DNA of 64,000 nucleotides from NCBI GenBank assembly GCA_016699715.1, contig CP065007.1:1302001-1366000 (forward strand), read 5' to 3'. The stretch is from Candidatus Competibacteraceae bacterium. Lineage in GTDB: Bacteria > Pseudomonadota > Gammaproteobacteria > Competibacterales > Competibacteraceae. Shown piece by piece: positions 43,801 to 51,129 of the stretch. Under the pieces are notes generated by a model that saw nothing but the letters and a program-made list of their open reading frames with translations, did not search any database and was not told the origin of the DNA. Within the stretch, counting starts at the first letter, position 1, and each line of letters opens with the position of its first letter. Both the position numbers and the translations under genes were made by a program.

Positions 43801-43845
43801 CAATATGTCGTGCTGGAAAGGATTGCCCGCCAGTTTGCCGGGAAA
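43801..43845. repeat. Duplicated fragment of the nuclease/desuccinylase tail junction
   Basis: ATATGTCGTGCTGGAAA plus GATTGCCC copies the 3' part of the nuclease-like gene near 39320. It then jumps to CGCCAGTTTGCCGGGAAATC, found at 39460-39479. The intervening ~120 bp are deleted here. It marks the left edge of the second module copy. The rest of the 103-bp gap holds only the ribosome-binding site of the binding-protein gene. Confidence 0.7.
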
Positions 43846-45987
43846 TCACCCGCCGTCACGGTCTGAAACAGGGTGGTTGTGAAACAGCGCGGTCATTTCA
43901 GCCTCGGGCAGCGGCCGGCTCAAATAGTATCCCTGGATTTCATGACAGCGCTTGGATTTGAGAAAGCGCAGTTGGGCCTCGTTCTCCACGCCCTCGGCGA
44001 TGACTCGCAGCCCCATGCTTTCGGCCATGGCGATCACCGCCGTGGCGATGGCGGCATCGTTGGGCTGCGAGTCCACTTCGCGCACAAACATCTTATCGAT
44101 CTTGAGCCGGTCCAACGGCAGTTGCTTGAGGCGGCTCAAGCTTGAATAGCCAGTACCAAAATCATCGATGGCCAGTTGCACACCGAGATCCTTGAGGGTC
44201 CGAAGTGTGTGCAAGGCCCCCTCCGGGTCCTTCATCAACAGACTTTCGGTGATCTCAAGTTCCAATGCCGCCGGTTCAAGGCCGACCTCTTCCAGAATCC
44301 GCGCTACCCCATCCGTGAAGCGGGGTTGCACAAACTGCAAAACGGAAATGTTGACCGCCATCCGCTCCAGGCCGATCCCGGCCACCTGCCAGGCCTTGGC
44401 TTGCCGGCAGGCGGTGCGCAGCACCCATTCGCCGATGAGGATGATGAGGCCGGTCTCCTCGGCAAGCGGAATGAATTCGAGGGGAGAAACCGTGCCCAGC
44501 ACGTCATTCGTCCAGCGCGCCAAGGCTTCGACGCCGCAGATGCGACCACTCGGAAGATCGAGTTGGGGCTGGTAACACAGAGAAATCTCGTTTCGCTCGA
44601 TGGCCTTGCGCAACTGGTTCTCCATCGTCAGGCGCTTGTGAGCGGATTCATTCAAGGCAGCATCGTAAAATCGGTAGAGATTTCGGCCCTGGCGCTTGGC
44701 GGAATACATGGCCATATCGGCATTTTTGAGCAATGTTTCCGAATTCTCTCCATCCCGCGGAAACACGGCAATGCCAATGCTGGGGGTAACGAAGATTTCG
44801 TGACCCTCCAGGACGAGCGACCGCGATAAATTAACCTGAATCCGTTCGGCGACAATGGCGGCATCCTCGCTGCGCTGAATCTCGGGCAGCAGCACGGTGA
44901 ATTCGTCACCTCCCAGCCGGGCGATACTCTCGTCCTGCACTTCCGCATCGCTCCGCGACACCGAGTCGCTGGCGCGAACGCTCAACTCCAGCCGGTCGGC
45001 CATCGCCTGGAGCAGGAGATCGCCTACATTGTGACCCAGGGTATCGTTGATGCGCTTGAAGTTGTCCAGATCCAGGAATAGCAGCGCGAGTTGGCGACCG
45101 TGGCGTTGGACCCGCTTGAGCGCCGTGTCGAGGCGGTCCTTGAATAATTCGCGGTTGGGCAGTCGCGTGAGGCTATCGGTGAAGGCCAATTGCCAAATGC
45201 GCTCCTCCGTCTGATGCAGTTCGGTGATGTCTTGCAGGGTGCCGTACAAATGGGTGGGACAACCGGAGGTATCCAGGACAGCTTCGGCCTGTTGCTGAAC
45301 GTAACGCCCGCCGCCGACGGTATCCACCAGCCGGTAACTGATCGCCCTGGATTTCCCGCCCTGCCGTATTTCTTCAAGCCATTGCTCTACAAGGTTTCTA
45401 TGCTTCTCATGCACACGGGCGAGAATAACCTGGAACGGAACCTTGGGCGCTTGGGAATCGAGCCCAAGCATTTCGCAAACCTCCCGCGACAGATGGAGAA
45501 AGTCATGACCCTCACTCCAATCCCAGTATCCCAGTCGCGCGATGCGTTGGGCGGTCGTGAGCCGACGCTCGCTCTCGTGCAGGCTGGCCATGGCCGCGCT
45601 GGCCCGCAGTAGATACCGGACTCGATATTCGAGCAGGATGAAGTTGATGGGCTTGGTAATGAAATCGGTCGCGCCAGCCTTGAACGCCTGATTGATGGAT
45701 TCATAGTCGTCCAGGCCGGTCATCATCAGGATCGGCACCTGCGCTCCCTCGGGTCGCCGGCGCAGTTCGACGCAGGTCGCGAACCCATCCAGCTCGGGCA
45801 TCATGACATCCAGGGTGATGAGATCGAGGTTGATCCGCTCGCAAATCGCGAGTGCCTGACGACCGTCTTCAGCCTGCTCGACGCGGAAACCGGCCTGCTC
45901 CAAGGCTTCACTCACCAGGAAGCGGGTCGCAAGATCGTCGTCCACCACTAAAATCCTGGCTGGCGCGGAAACGGTATCAGCACTCAT
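43846..45987 (-). CDS. Response regulator with PAS, GGDEF and EAL domains (cyclic di-GMP turnover)
   Basis: 713 residues: REC (10-125, phospho-acceptor Asp60 in LITLDVMMPELDG), PAS/PAC (about 140-258), GGDEF (265-440, intact GGDEF at 359-363) and EAL (455-700). The EAL part keeps VEALARW, ELEITES (576-582), DDFGTGYSS (608-616), LKIDKMFV and EGVENE, so both cyclase and phosphodiesterase centres look competent. No RxxD inhibitory site lies five residues before GGDEF; instead a short Ser/Asp-rich insertion is present. AGGAG precedes the ATG. It follows HPt 2 in the transcription direction and is the likely terminal receiver of the phosphorelay from kinase 2, and perhaps kinase 1. Confidence 0.94.
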   Translation of the reverse strand: MSADTVSAPARILVVDDDLATRFLVSEALEQAGFRVEQAEDGRQALAICERINLDLITLDVMMPELDGFATCVELRRRPEGAQVPILMMTGLDDYESINQAFKAGATDFITKPINFILLEYRVRYLLRASAAMASLHESERRLTTAQRIARLGYWDWSEGHDFLHLSREVCEMLGLDSQAPKVPFQVILARVHEKHRNLVEQWLEEIRQGGKSRAISYRLVDTVGGGRYVQQQAEAVLDTSGCPTHLYGTLQDITELHQTEERIWQLAFTDSLTRLPNRELFKDRLDTALKRVQRHGRQLALLFLDLDNFKRINDTLGHNVGDLLLQAMADRLELSVRASDSVSRSDAEVQDESIARLGGDEFTVLLPEIQRSEDAAIVAERIQVNLSRSLVLEGHEIFVTPSIGIAVFPRDGENSETLLKNADMAMYSAKRQGRNLYRFYDAALNESAHKRLTMENQLRKAIERNEISLCYQPQLDLPSGRICGVEALARWTNDVLGTVSPLEFIPLAEETGLIILIGEWVLRTACRQAKAWQVAGIGLERMAVNISVLQFVQPRFTDGVARILEEVGLEPAALELEITESLLMKDPEGALHTLRTLKDLGVQLAIDDFGTGYSSLSRLKQLPLDRLKIDKMFVREVDSQPNDAAIATAVIAMAESMGLRVIAEGVENEAQLRFLKSKRCHEIQGYYLSRPLPEAEMTALFHNHPVSDRDGG

Positions 45988-46016
45988 CGAGGGCTCCTCT
46001 TAAATCGGATACGATA

Positions 46017-46155
46017 ATACCAATTCTGAATAGGTTTTCGTCATTCCCGCGAATGCGGGAATCCAGGCCGCCGCTGAAAAACGGGATACCCGCTTTCGCG
46101 GGTATGACGAACAGGGTGGTTATTGGCCTCCGAAAAGAACAAAACCTATCGGGAA
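46017..46155. mobile_element. MITE-like element flanked by ACGATA
   Basis: 139 bp between two ACGATA copies (46011-46016, 46156-46161). Inside are 9-bp inverted repeats ATAGGTTTT (46030-46038) and AAAACCTAT (46141-46149), plus two hairpins (CATTCCCGCG-AATGCGGGAAT and ATACCCGC-TTTC-GCGGGTAT) carrying the common CGTCAT...ATGACG arms. The paralogous intergenic sequence near 39710-39735 lacks it, giving an empty-site comparison. No coding capacity. Confidence 0.75.
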
Positions 46156-46262
46156 ACGATATAACAATAGCGGAGTACGGCATCGATTCGGGATCCCCAT
46201 CGCGATCCCGGATCAACAAACCGGAGAAAGCCTTACACTTGAACGAGGTTGCCGGTTGGCCC

Positions 46263-46715
46263 TCATGGGCCAGCGGACGCCGGGTTCGCCCGCCGCTCTC
46301 TCTCCATCTCCACAACCAGTGCTTCCCGCACCCGTGCATAGTGGCGGTCCACCTCCCGCAGCAAGGTGGGGGCGTCTTCCAGGCACTGGTCCCGCCCCCG
46401 ATACTCCAACTCCTTGCACACCGCCGCCAACTGCATCGCCCCCAGGTTGGCGCTACCCGACTTGAAACCATGAGCCGCCTGACGCAGTGCCCCGCTATCC
46501 CCGGCCGTGATCGCCTCTCGCATCTGCTGGAGAAAAGTGGGCGAGCTATCCAGATAGAGGCCGATGATTTTACCCAGCACGCTGGGCTGGCCGGGCCGTT
46601 GCAAGGCGCGAATTTGGGCCAGGGCCTGCTCATCCAGCGGAGGCGCGATTTGCGCTGGTGAAAACTGGAAAATTGGATTGCTCAGTATAGAAACTTCAGG
46701 GCTGATGGCCGTCAT
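46263..46715 (-). CDS. Stand-alone HPt phosphotransfer protein (HPt 2)
   Basis: 150 residues from ATG 46715, overlapping the kinase 2 stop by 20 nt in another frame. The HPt core contains TFLQQMREAITAGDSGALRQ and AAHGFKSGSANLGA with the phospho-accepting His, almost identical to the fused HPt of kinase 1. No good ribosome-binding site is spaced properly (GGAG abuts the ATG), so expression probably needs coupling to kinase 2. Alternatively the gene arose by frameshift from a fused kinase; no obvious slippery heptamer is present. It would relay phosphate from kinase 2 REC to the GGDEF-EAL regulator. Confidence 0.85.
   Translation of the reverse strand: MTAISPEVSILSNPIFQFSPAQIAPPLDEQALAQIRALQRPGQPSVLGKIIGLYLDSSPTFLQQMREAITAGDSGALRQAAHGFKSGSANLGAMQLAAVCKELEYRGRDQCLEDAPTLLREVDRHYARVREALVVEMERERRANPASAGP
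46300..46586. repeat. 287-bp HPt repeat, copy 2
   Basis: Direct copy of 39862-40148 with one difference (T for C early in the block). It spans most of HPt 2, and similarity falls sharply outside it. Confidence 0.95.
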
Positions 46716-48939
46716 CTCCGCGCGGCGGTGGCGGAGAATCCGGGGATGGAGACGGCTTGGACATGGGCACGACACCGCCGCTGGCCGGCAGCCAACGGTC
46801 CAGCAGGGCGGCCAATTGTTCCTGGGTGAAAGGCTTACTCAAATAATCATCCATCCCTCCCGCCAAACACTGTTCCCGAAAGCCTTTGACGATGTTGGCG
46901 GTCAGGGCAACGATCGGGAGGCGCGGCCGACCCCGCGTGTGTTCCCAGCGACGGATAGCGGCGGTGGCGGCAAACCCATCCAGCACCGGCATCTGGCAGT
47001 CCATCAAAATCAGGTCATACGGGGTTCGGGCCACGGCTTCAACCGCCTCCTGGCCATCGGCCACCACCTCGCCCTGACAGCCCAGCATACTCAGTACCGC
47101 CAAGGCCATTTCCTGGTTGACCGGGTTATCCTCGGCGACCAGAATCCGGCCGGTGAATCGGGGCGAGCGGGTGAGGGCCCGGGCTTCATTTTCCGCCTGG
47201 TCACTCGTCAAACCCCAGGCTGTCGTCCGCCGCCGCAAAATCTCGCGGTTGGCGGCATTATCACCCACCAGCAAAATCCGCAAGCCTCTCAGATCCTCCC
47301 GCGCTGGCCAAGGCGACCGCACGCTTGTTACTGACTGTGACAGTGGAAGACTAAACCAGAACCGGGAACCCACTCCCGGCGTGCTATCCACGCCGATCTC
47401 CCCATCCATCAACTGGACCAACTGTCGAACAATGGCCAGCCCCAGCCCGGTGCCGCCATAGTGGCGGGTGGTGGAAGCGTCCGCTTGGGTGAAAGCCTCG
47501 AAAATCCGGGCGCACGCCGCCGGGGCAATCCCGATGCCGGTATCTTGGACTTCAAAGCGCAGGCGCGGCCTCGCGGCATCCTGGTCCAACAGGCGTAGCC
47601 GCATGACCACCTTGCCTCGCTCGGTAAACTTGATGGCGTTGCTGGTCAGGTTTACCAGAATCTGCCGCAAGCGTACCGGATCGCCTTCCACCACGACCGG
47701 CAGATCGAGCGGCAAATCGTCGAGCAGATCCAGGCCCTTTTCGTGTGCTCGCCCAGCCAGCAGCGCCGCCGTCTCTTCCATCAACTCCCGCAAGTCGAAG
47801 GGCACGACTTCCAGTTTCATCCGACCCGACTCGATCTTGGAAAAATCCAGAATGTCGTTGATAGTGACCAGCAGGGTGTGGCCTGAATTGAGAATCACGT
47901 CCGCAAACCGCTGCTGTTGGGCATTCAGGGGGGTGCCCCGCAGCAACTCCGCCATGCCTAACACGCCGTTCAGGGGGGTGCGAATCTCGTGGCTCATCAT
48001 CGCCAAAAATTCCGATTTGGCCTGACTGGCCGCCTCGGCGGCTTCCTTGGCCTGTTGCAACGCTGCCTCCGCCTGTTTGCGGATGGAGAGATCGTGCACA
48101 ACCACCTGAAAGGCCAGCTTGCCCTGATACGTAAACGAGGCGGCGGCCATCTCCACGGGAAACGCGGCGCCATCCATTCGCAGGTAGCGCTCCTCCAGCA
48201 GGGGAGCAGCCGTCTTGAGTGTGAGGATCTGTTTTATTCGCTCCCGCACAACCGCACGATCGTCAGGATGGATTCGGTCCCAGAATGACGTGCCAATCAG
48301 CGCCGCCGGCGAATCCGCCCCAAGCATCCGAGCGCCGCTGGCATTGATATAGGTGATTTTTTCATCGAGATTGATGCAAATCATATCGGGCGACAACTCA
48401 ACAAGTTGCCGATAGGCATTTTCGCTATCCATGAGCGCCTGCGTTGTCCGCCGTAGCGCACGCACCGGGACAAGCCGCAGTGGAAAAAAAAGGATGATGC
48501 CCAACACCAGTCCGGCGAGTGCGATCAGAGCCGTTTCCACCACTAGCTCATGCAGCGAGACAAGCACTTCCACCTTCCCAGCTTCGGTGCCGAAATCGTA
48601 AATCGGATAAGTGCGGGTGAGGGTGGGCGCAGCCAACTCCGGCATTAGGTAGGCAATCGTATTGCCGTTCTGGTCGATCACGGCGGCGCCGTACCGTCGA
48701 TTGCCATACCGTTGCAGTAACGACGTCAGCCGCTCGGGTTGGAAGCGCCACAAACCGGTGCTGTGATTGACAAACTCCGTGACGACCGTGGCGAGGGACT
48801 GGGCCTCGCTTTGCAACGCCCCGCTGCGATTCTGGTAGGACCAAAGAAAAAACGCGGTGGGTGGCGCCACCATGACGAGCGCCGCCAAACCGCCAGCCAG
48901 CCAGGTGAGCAGGCGTTCGATTCGGGCAACCTTGTTCAC
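46696..48939 (-). CDS. PAS hybrid sensor histidine kinase (kinase 2)
   Basis: 747 residues, GTG start overlapping the binding-protein stop (GTGA). Helix 1 (about 10-33), a short periplasmic loop and helix 2 (136-155) are followed by PAS (173-290, LVELSPDMICINLDEKITYI). HisKA has His317 in MSHEIRTPLNGVLG, and HATPase has NAIKF, DTGIG and GGTGLGLA. A first receiver is reduced to ~40 residues (LRILLVGDNAANREILRRR) without its Asp. The intact REC has Asp647 (LMDCQMPVLDG). The protein ends in a Pro/Ser linker where kinase 1 continues into its HPt. It likely senses ligand through the co-translated PstS-like protein. Confidence 0.93.
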   Translation of the reverse strand: MNKVARIERLLTWLAGGLAALVMVAPPTAFFLWSYQNRSGALQSEAQSLATVVTEFVNHSTGLWRFQPERLTSLLQRYGNRRYGAAVIDQNGNTIAYLMPELAAPTLTRTYPIYDFGTEAGKVEVLVSLHELVVETALIALAGLVLGIILFFPLRLVPVRALRRTTQALMDSENAYRQLVELSPDMICINLDEKITYINASGARMLGADSPAALIGTSFWDRIHPDDRAVVRERIKQILTLKTAAPLLEERYLRMDGAAFPVEMAAASFTYQGKLAFQVVVHDLSIRKQAEAALQQAKEAAEAASQAKSEFLAMMSHEIRTPLNGVLGMAELLRGTPLNAQQQRFADVILNSGHTLLVTINDILDFSKIESGRMKLEVVPFDLRELMEETAALLAGRAHEKGLDLLDDLPLDLPVVVEGDPVRLRQILVNLTSNAIKFTERGKVVMRLRLLDQDAARPRLRFEVQDTGIGIAPAACARIFEAFTQADASTTRHYGGTGLGLAIVRQLVQLMDGEIGVDSTPGVGSRFWFSLPLSQSVTSVRSPWPAREDLRGLRILLVGDNAANREILRRRTTAWGLTSDQAENEARALTRSPRFTGRILVAEDNPVNQEMALAVLSMLGCQGEVVADGQEAVEAVARTPYDLILMDCQMPVLDGFAATAAIRRWEHTRGRPRLPIVALTANIVKGFREQCLAGGMDDYLSKPFTQEQLAALLDRWLPASGGVVPMSKPSPSPDSPPPPRGDDGHQP

Positions 48940-49787
48940 GGCTGATGCGGGGCTGAAACGTAGCCCGAACGATCCAGGATTTCCTTCCCGGATAACGAAA
49001 GAATGAATTCCAGAAAACCCTGGGCTGCTGGCGACAGCTTGGGGCCGCGCACGAGGTAAAGGCCCTTGAAATAGGGGTAGGCGCCCTGGCGCAGGGCGGC
49101 CAGAGTTGGCGCCTTGCCGTCAATGGGCAGGGCATTGAGCTTGCGATTCTGGGCCTGCACCAGAGCCAGATTGCTCGTACCGAGGGAACCCGGCGTCTTT
49201 TCCAGCAGATCTATATTCTCCAGATCATTGGCGGCAACCAACATGCCGGGCCGGGCCAGCGCGGCGTCGATCGCCTGGTTCATACCCGGCGACAACCGGC
49301 GCAGGATAAGAGTGTCCGATTCGGACAGGCTGCGCACCACCAGTCGGATGGGTGAACCATCGGTCCAGGTCGTCATCTTGCCGCTGTAGATCGCCGCCAA
49401 TTGCTCGATGGTAAATCCGGGTGGTGGCGGTTTCTTCTCCGTAACCACCAGAAAGGGGGTGCGGCCAAGCTCCCAATCCTGGCCACCCTGAGCCTTTTCG
49501 GCCTCGATCAGCGGCTTGCCGGGTACCGCCAGATCAATTGCGCCGGCGAGCACCGCGCGAATTGAACCGTTACTGCCCATCGGCGGTTCGATCACACGCA
49601 CTCTGACGTTCGGCTTGCGCTTGCCATACGCCTCGGCCCATTGCCCGATCAACGGTGCCGCCGAGCCCGTTCCTCCCACAATCAGCGTTTCCGCACGGGT
49701 CAGACTCGCTGGATGCACCAAACCCATCGCAAGTAGAAACACAAAGCCAATGATGTGGGCTTTATTGCTCCAGGCAGCAAGCTTCAT
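48936..49787 (-). CDS. PstS-like periplasmic binding protein (sensor partner 2)
   Basis: 283 residues from ATG 49787 (GGGAGA 5 nt upstream). The signal peptide ends near LTRAE. Mature features are LIVGGTGSAAPLIGQWAEAY, PPMGSNGSIRAVLAGAIDLA, TIEQLAAIYSGKMTTW and LSGKEILDRSGYV, all typical of the PBP-like/PstS family that binds phosphate or other oxyanions. No pst transport genes follow. The stop overlaps the kinase 2 start, so it most likely feeds kinase 2. Its family differs from sensor partner 1. Ligand not determined. Confidence 0.87.
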   Translation of the reverse strand: MKLAAWSNKAHIIGFVFLLAMGLVHPASLTRAETLIVGGTGSAAPLIGQWAEAYGKRKPNVRVRVIEPPMGSNGSIRAVLAGAIDLAVPGKPLIEAEKAQGGQDWELGRTPFLVVTEKKPPPPGFTIEQLAAIYSGKMTTWTDGSPIRLVVRSLSESDTLILRRLSPGMNQAIDAALARPGMLVAANDLENIDLLEKTPGSLGTSNLALVQAQNRKLNALPIDGKAPTLAALRQGAYPYFKGLYLVRGPKLSPAAQGFLEFILSLSGKEILDRSGYVSAPHQP

Positions 49788-49853
49788 GGCGTCTCCCAAT
49801 AACGCTTCTCGATAAATTATGGCTGACTTGCGGCAAGAGCCCACCTCAATTCC

Positions 49854-49875
49854 GTTCCCGCTTCAGCGCGGGAAC
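49854..49875. other. Hairpin between the island and the desuccinylase-like gene
   Basis: GTTCCCGC-TTCAGC-GCGGGAAC, an 8-bp perfect stem in the 166-bp gap. It could end the desuccinylase-side transcript, but no T run follows on that strand, so it is listed only as a structure. Confidence 0.4.
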
Positions 49876-49920
49876 ACCGTTTTTGCCATTTCAGCGGGTG
49901 GCGCTAAAACCCACAGCGCT

Positions 49921-50015
49921 AGGCGTCTGGCCAGGGCGTTGAACCACCCGCGCTCAATCCTCCAGTAGTTTCCCGGCCTGACGGTAACCCAACGACTCCC
50001 GACCGGCTACCTTGC
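49921..50015. repeat. Right ~95-bp imperfect direct repeat flanking the signalling island
   Basis: Partner of 39377-39470. It includes the genuine 3' end of the desuccinylase-like gene and, left of its stop, a stretch resembling the 3' end of the nuclease-like gene. Confidence 0.65.
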
Positions 50016-51099
50016 AGAATTTCTGTCCGGGTCGGGTCAACCGTTCGGTCATGCGGGCAAACAGGAGACCACTCGTTGCGGTACGGATTGCTCGGCGAGC
50101 CGCGCCGGGCGGGTCGCCGAGCGGGTCCATCAATTCCACGACTATTTCGCCCTCCATGACGTACTCACCCAACTGTTTGCGATAGATCAGCACGCCAGCG
50201 GCCGGCGCGGTCAGCACGTCCACCCCATCCAGCGGGGTTGGCTGGCAACGCGGTTCCGGCAGCGGCCCCGGTTCGCCGGCGATCACGCCGCGTCGTTGTA
50301 AAAACCGCAGCAGCGCCGCCGCGTCGGCCGCCGCGTATTCATCGCTTACATCCGTTTGCCCGCGTAGTTCCACCGTGGTCGCGAAACAGGCCAGCGGCAC
50401 CGGACCTTCCGTCGCCAGTGCCGCGCGCAGCTTCCACCAGGGACTGGCGCAGGCTCCGTCGAACGGATTGCCGCCTGGATCTTCTTCCAGCAGGATCGCC
50501 GCCGCCCCCAGTTCCGCGCCCAGCGTCCGCGCCTCGTCGGCCTGCCAGCGCGATGCATACAGGTGCAATAGCGACTCGCTGTCGCAGTGCAGGTCGAAGA
50601 CGAAATCGGCGTCAATGGCCTGCCCCAACAACGCCAGTTTGAGCACGTCCGTCTCCCGCGCCACCCGCTGTTCGGCCAGCACCGTCCGCAAGGTTGCGCG
50701 GACCAACGCCGCATTATCGACCGGATCGGCGCGCAACCGCCCCCGCAACCGCTCCAGCGCGAACGGCGTCAAGTCGGGAAAGCCGCGATTGAAATTGCCG
50801 CTGCCCTCGAAATCGAAACGGCCCAGCAGGCGACCGTTGCAGTGCTGGTTCAAGCCAATCGGATTGGCAACCGGCACCACCACCACTTCACCCACCATCC
50901 GGCCCTGTTCCTGGGCTTGCTCCAGTCCACGCAGCAGGTGTTGCGCCACCAACAGGCCCGGTATTTCATCGGCGTGCAGGGCGGCCTGGAAATAGGCTTT
51001 GGGCCGCGCGCCGGGCACACCGTAGCGATGGACTCGCAGCGTCCGCTGCGTGCCGGGCGCCGGTACGGGCAATTCGAGGTGATCGGTGGCTGTGGGCAT
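49954..51099 (-). CDS. Succinylglutamate desuccinylase/aspartoacylase family protein
   Basis: 381-residue M14-like zinc amidohydrolase. The zinc motif is AALHADEIPGLLVAQ (HxxE), with VVVPVANPIGLNQH, RGFPDLTPFALERL, and a second zinc ligand region DADFVFDLHCDSESLLHLY. A C-terminal beta domain (VLIYRKQLGEYVMEGEIVVE) resembles biotinyl-lipoyl-like tails of this family. It is longer than AstE and lacks ast neighbours, so the substrate is open. Last gene of the resB-ccsB-dsbA-EEP-kinase series, by orientation and short gaps. A relic of its 3' end lies at 39409. Confidence 0.85.
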   Translation of the reverse strand: MPTATDHLELPVPAPGTQRTLRVHRYGVPGARPKAYFQAALHADEIPGLLVAQHLLRGLEQAQEQGRMVGEVVVVPVANPIGLNQHCNGRLLGRFDFEGSGNFNRGFPDLTPFALERLRGRLRADPVDNAALVRATLRTVLAEQRVARETDVLKLALLGQAIDADFVFDLHCDSESLLHLYASRWQADEARTLGAELGAAAILLEEDPGGNPFDGACASPWWKLRAALATEGPVPLACFATTVELRGQTDVSDEYAAADAAALLRFLQRRGVIAGEPGPLPEPRCQPTPLDGVDVLTAPAAGVLIYRKQLGEYVMEGEIVVELMDPLGDPPGAARRAIRTATSGLLFARMTERLTRPGQKFCKVAGRESLGYRQAGKLLED

Positions 51100-51129
51100 T
51101 GAGCGTTCTCCTGAATCAGGCGTCCCCTG

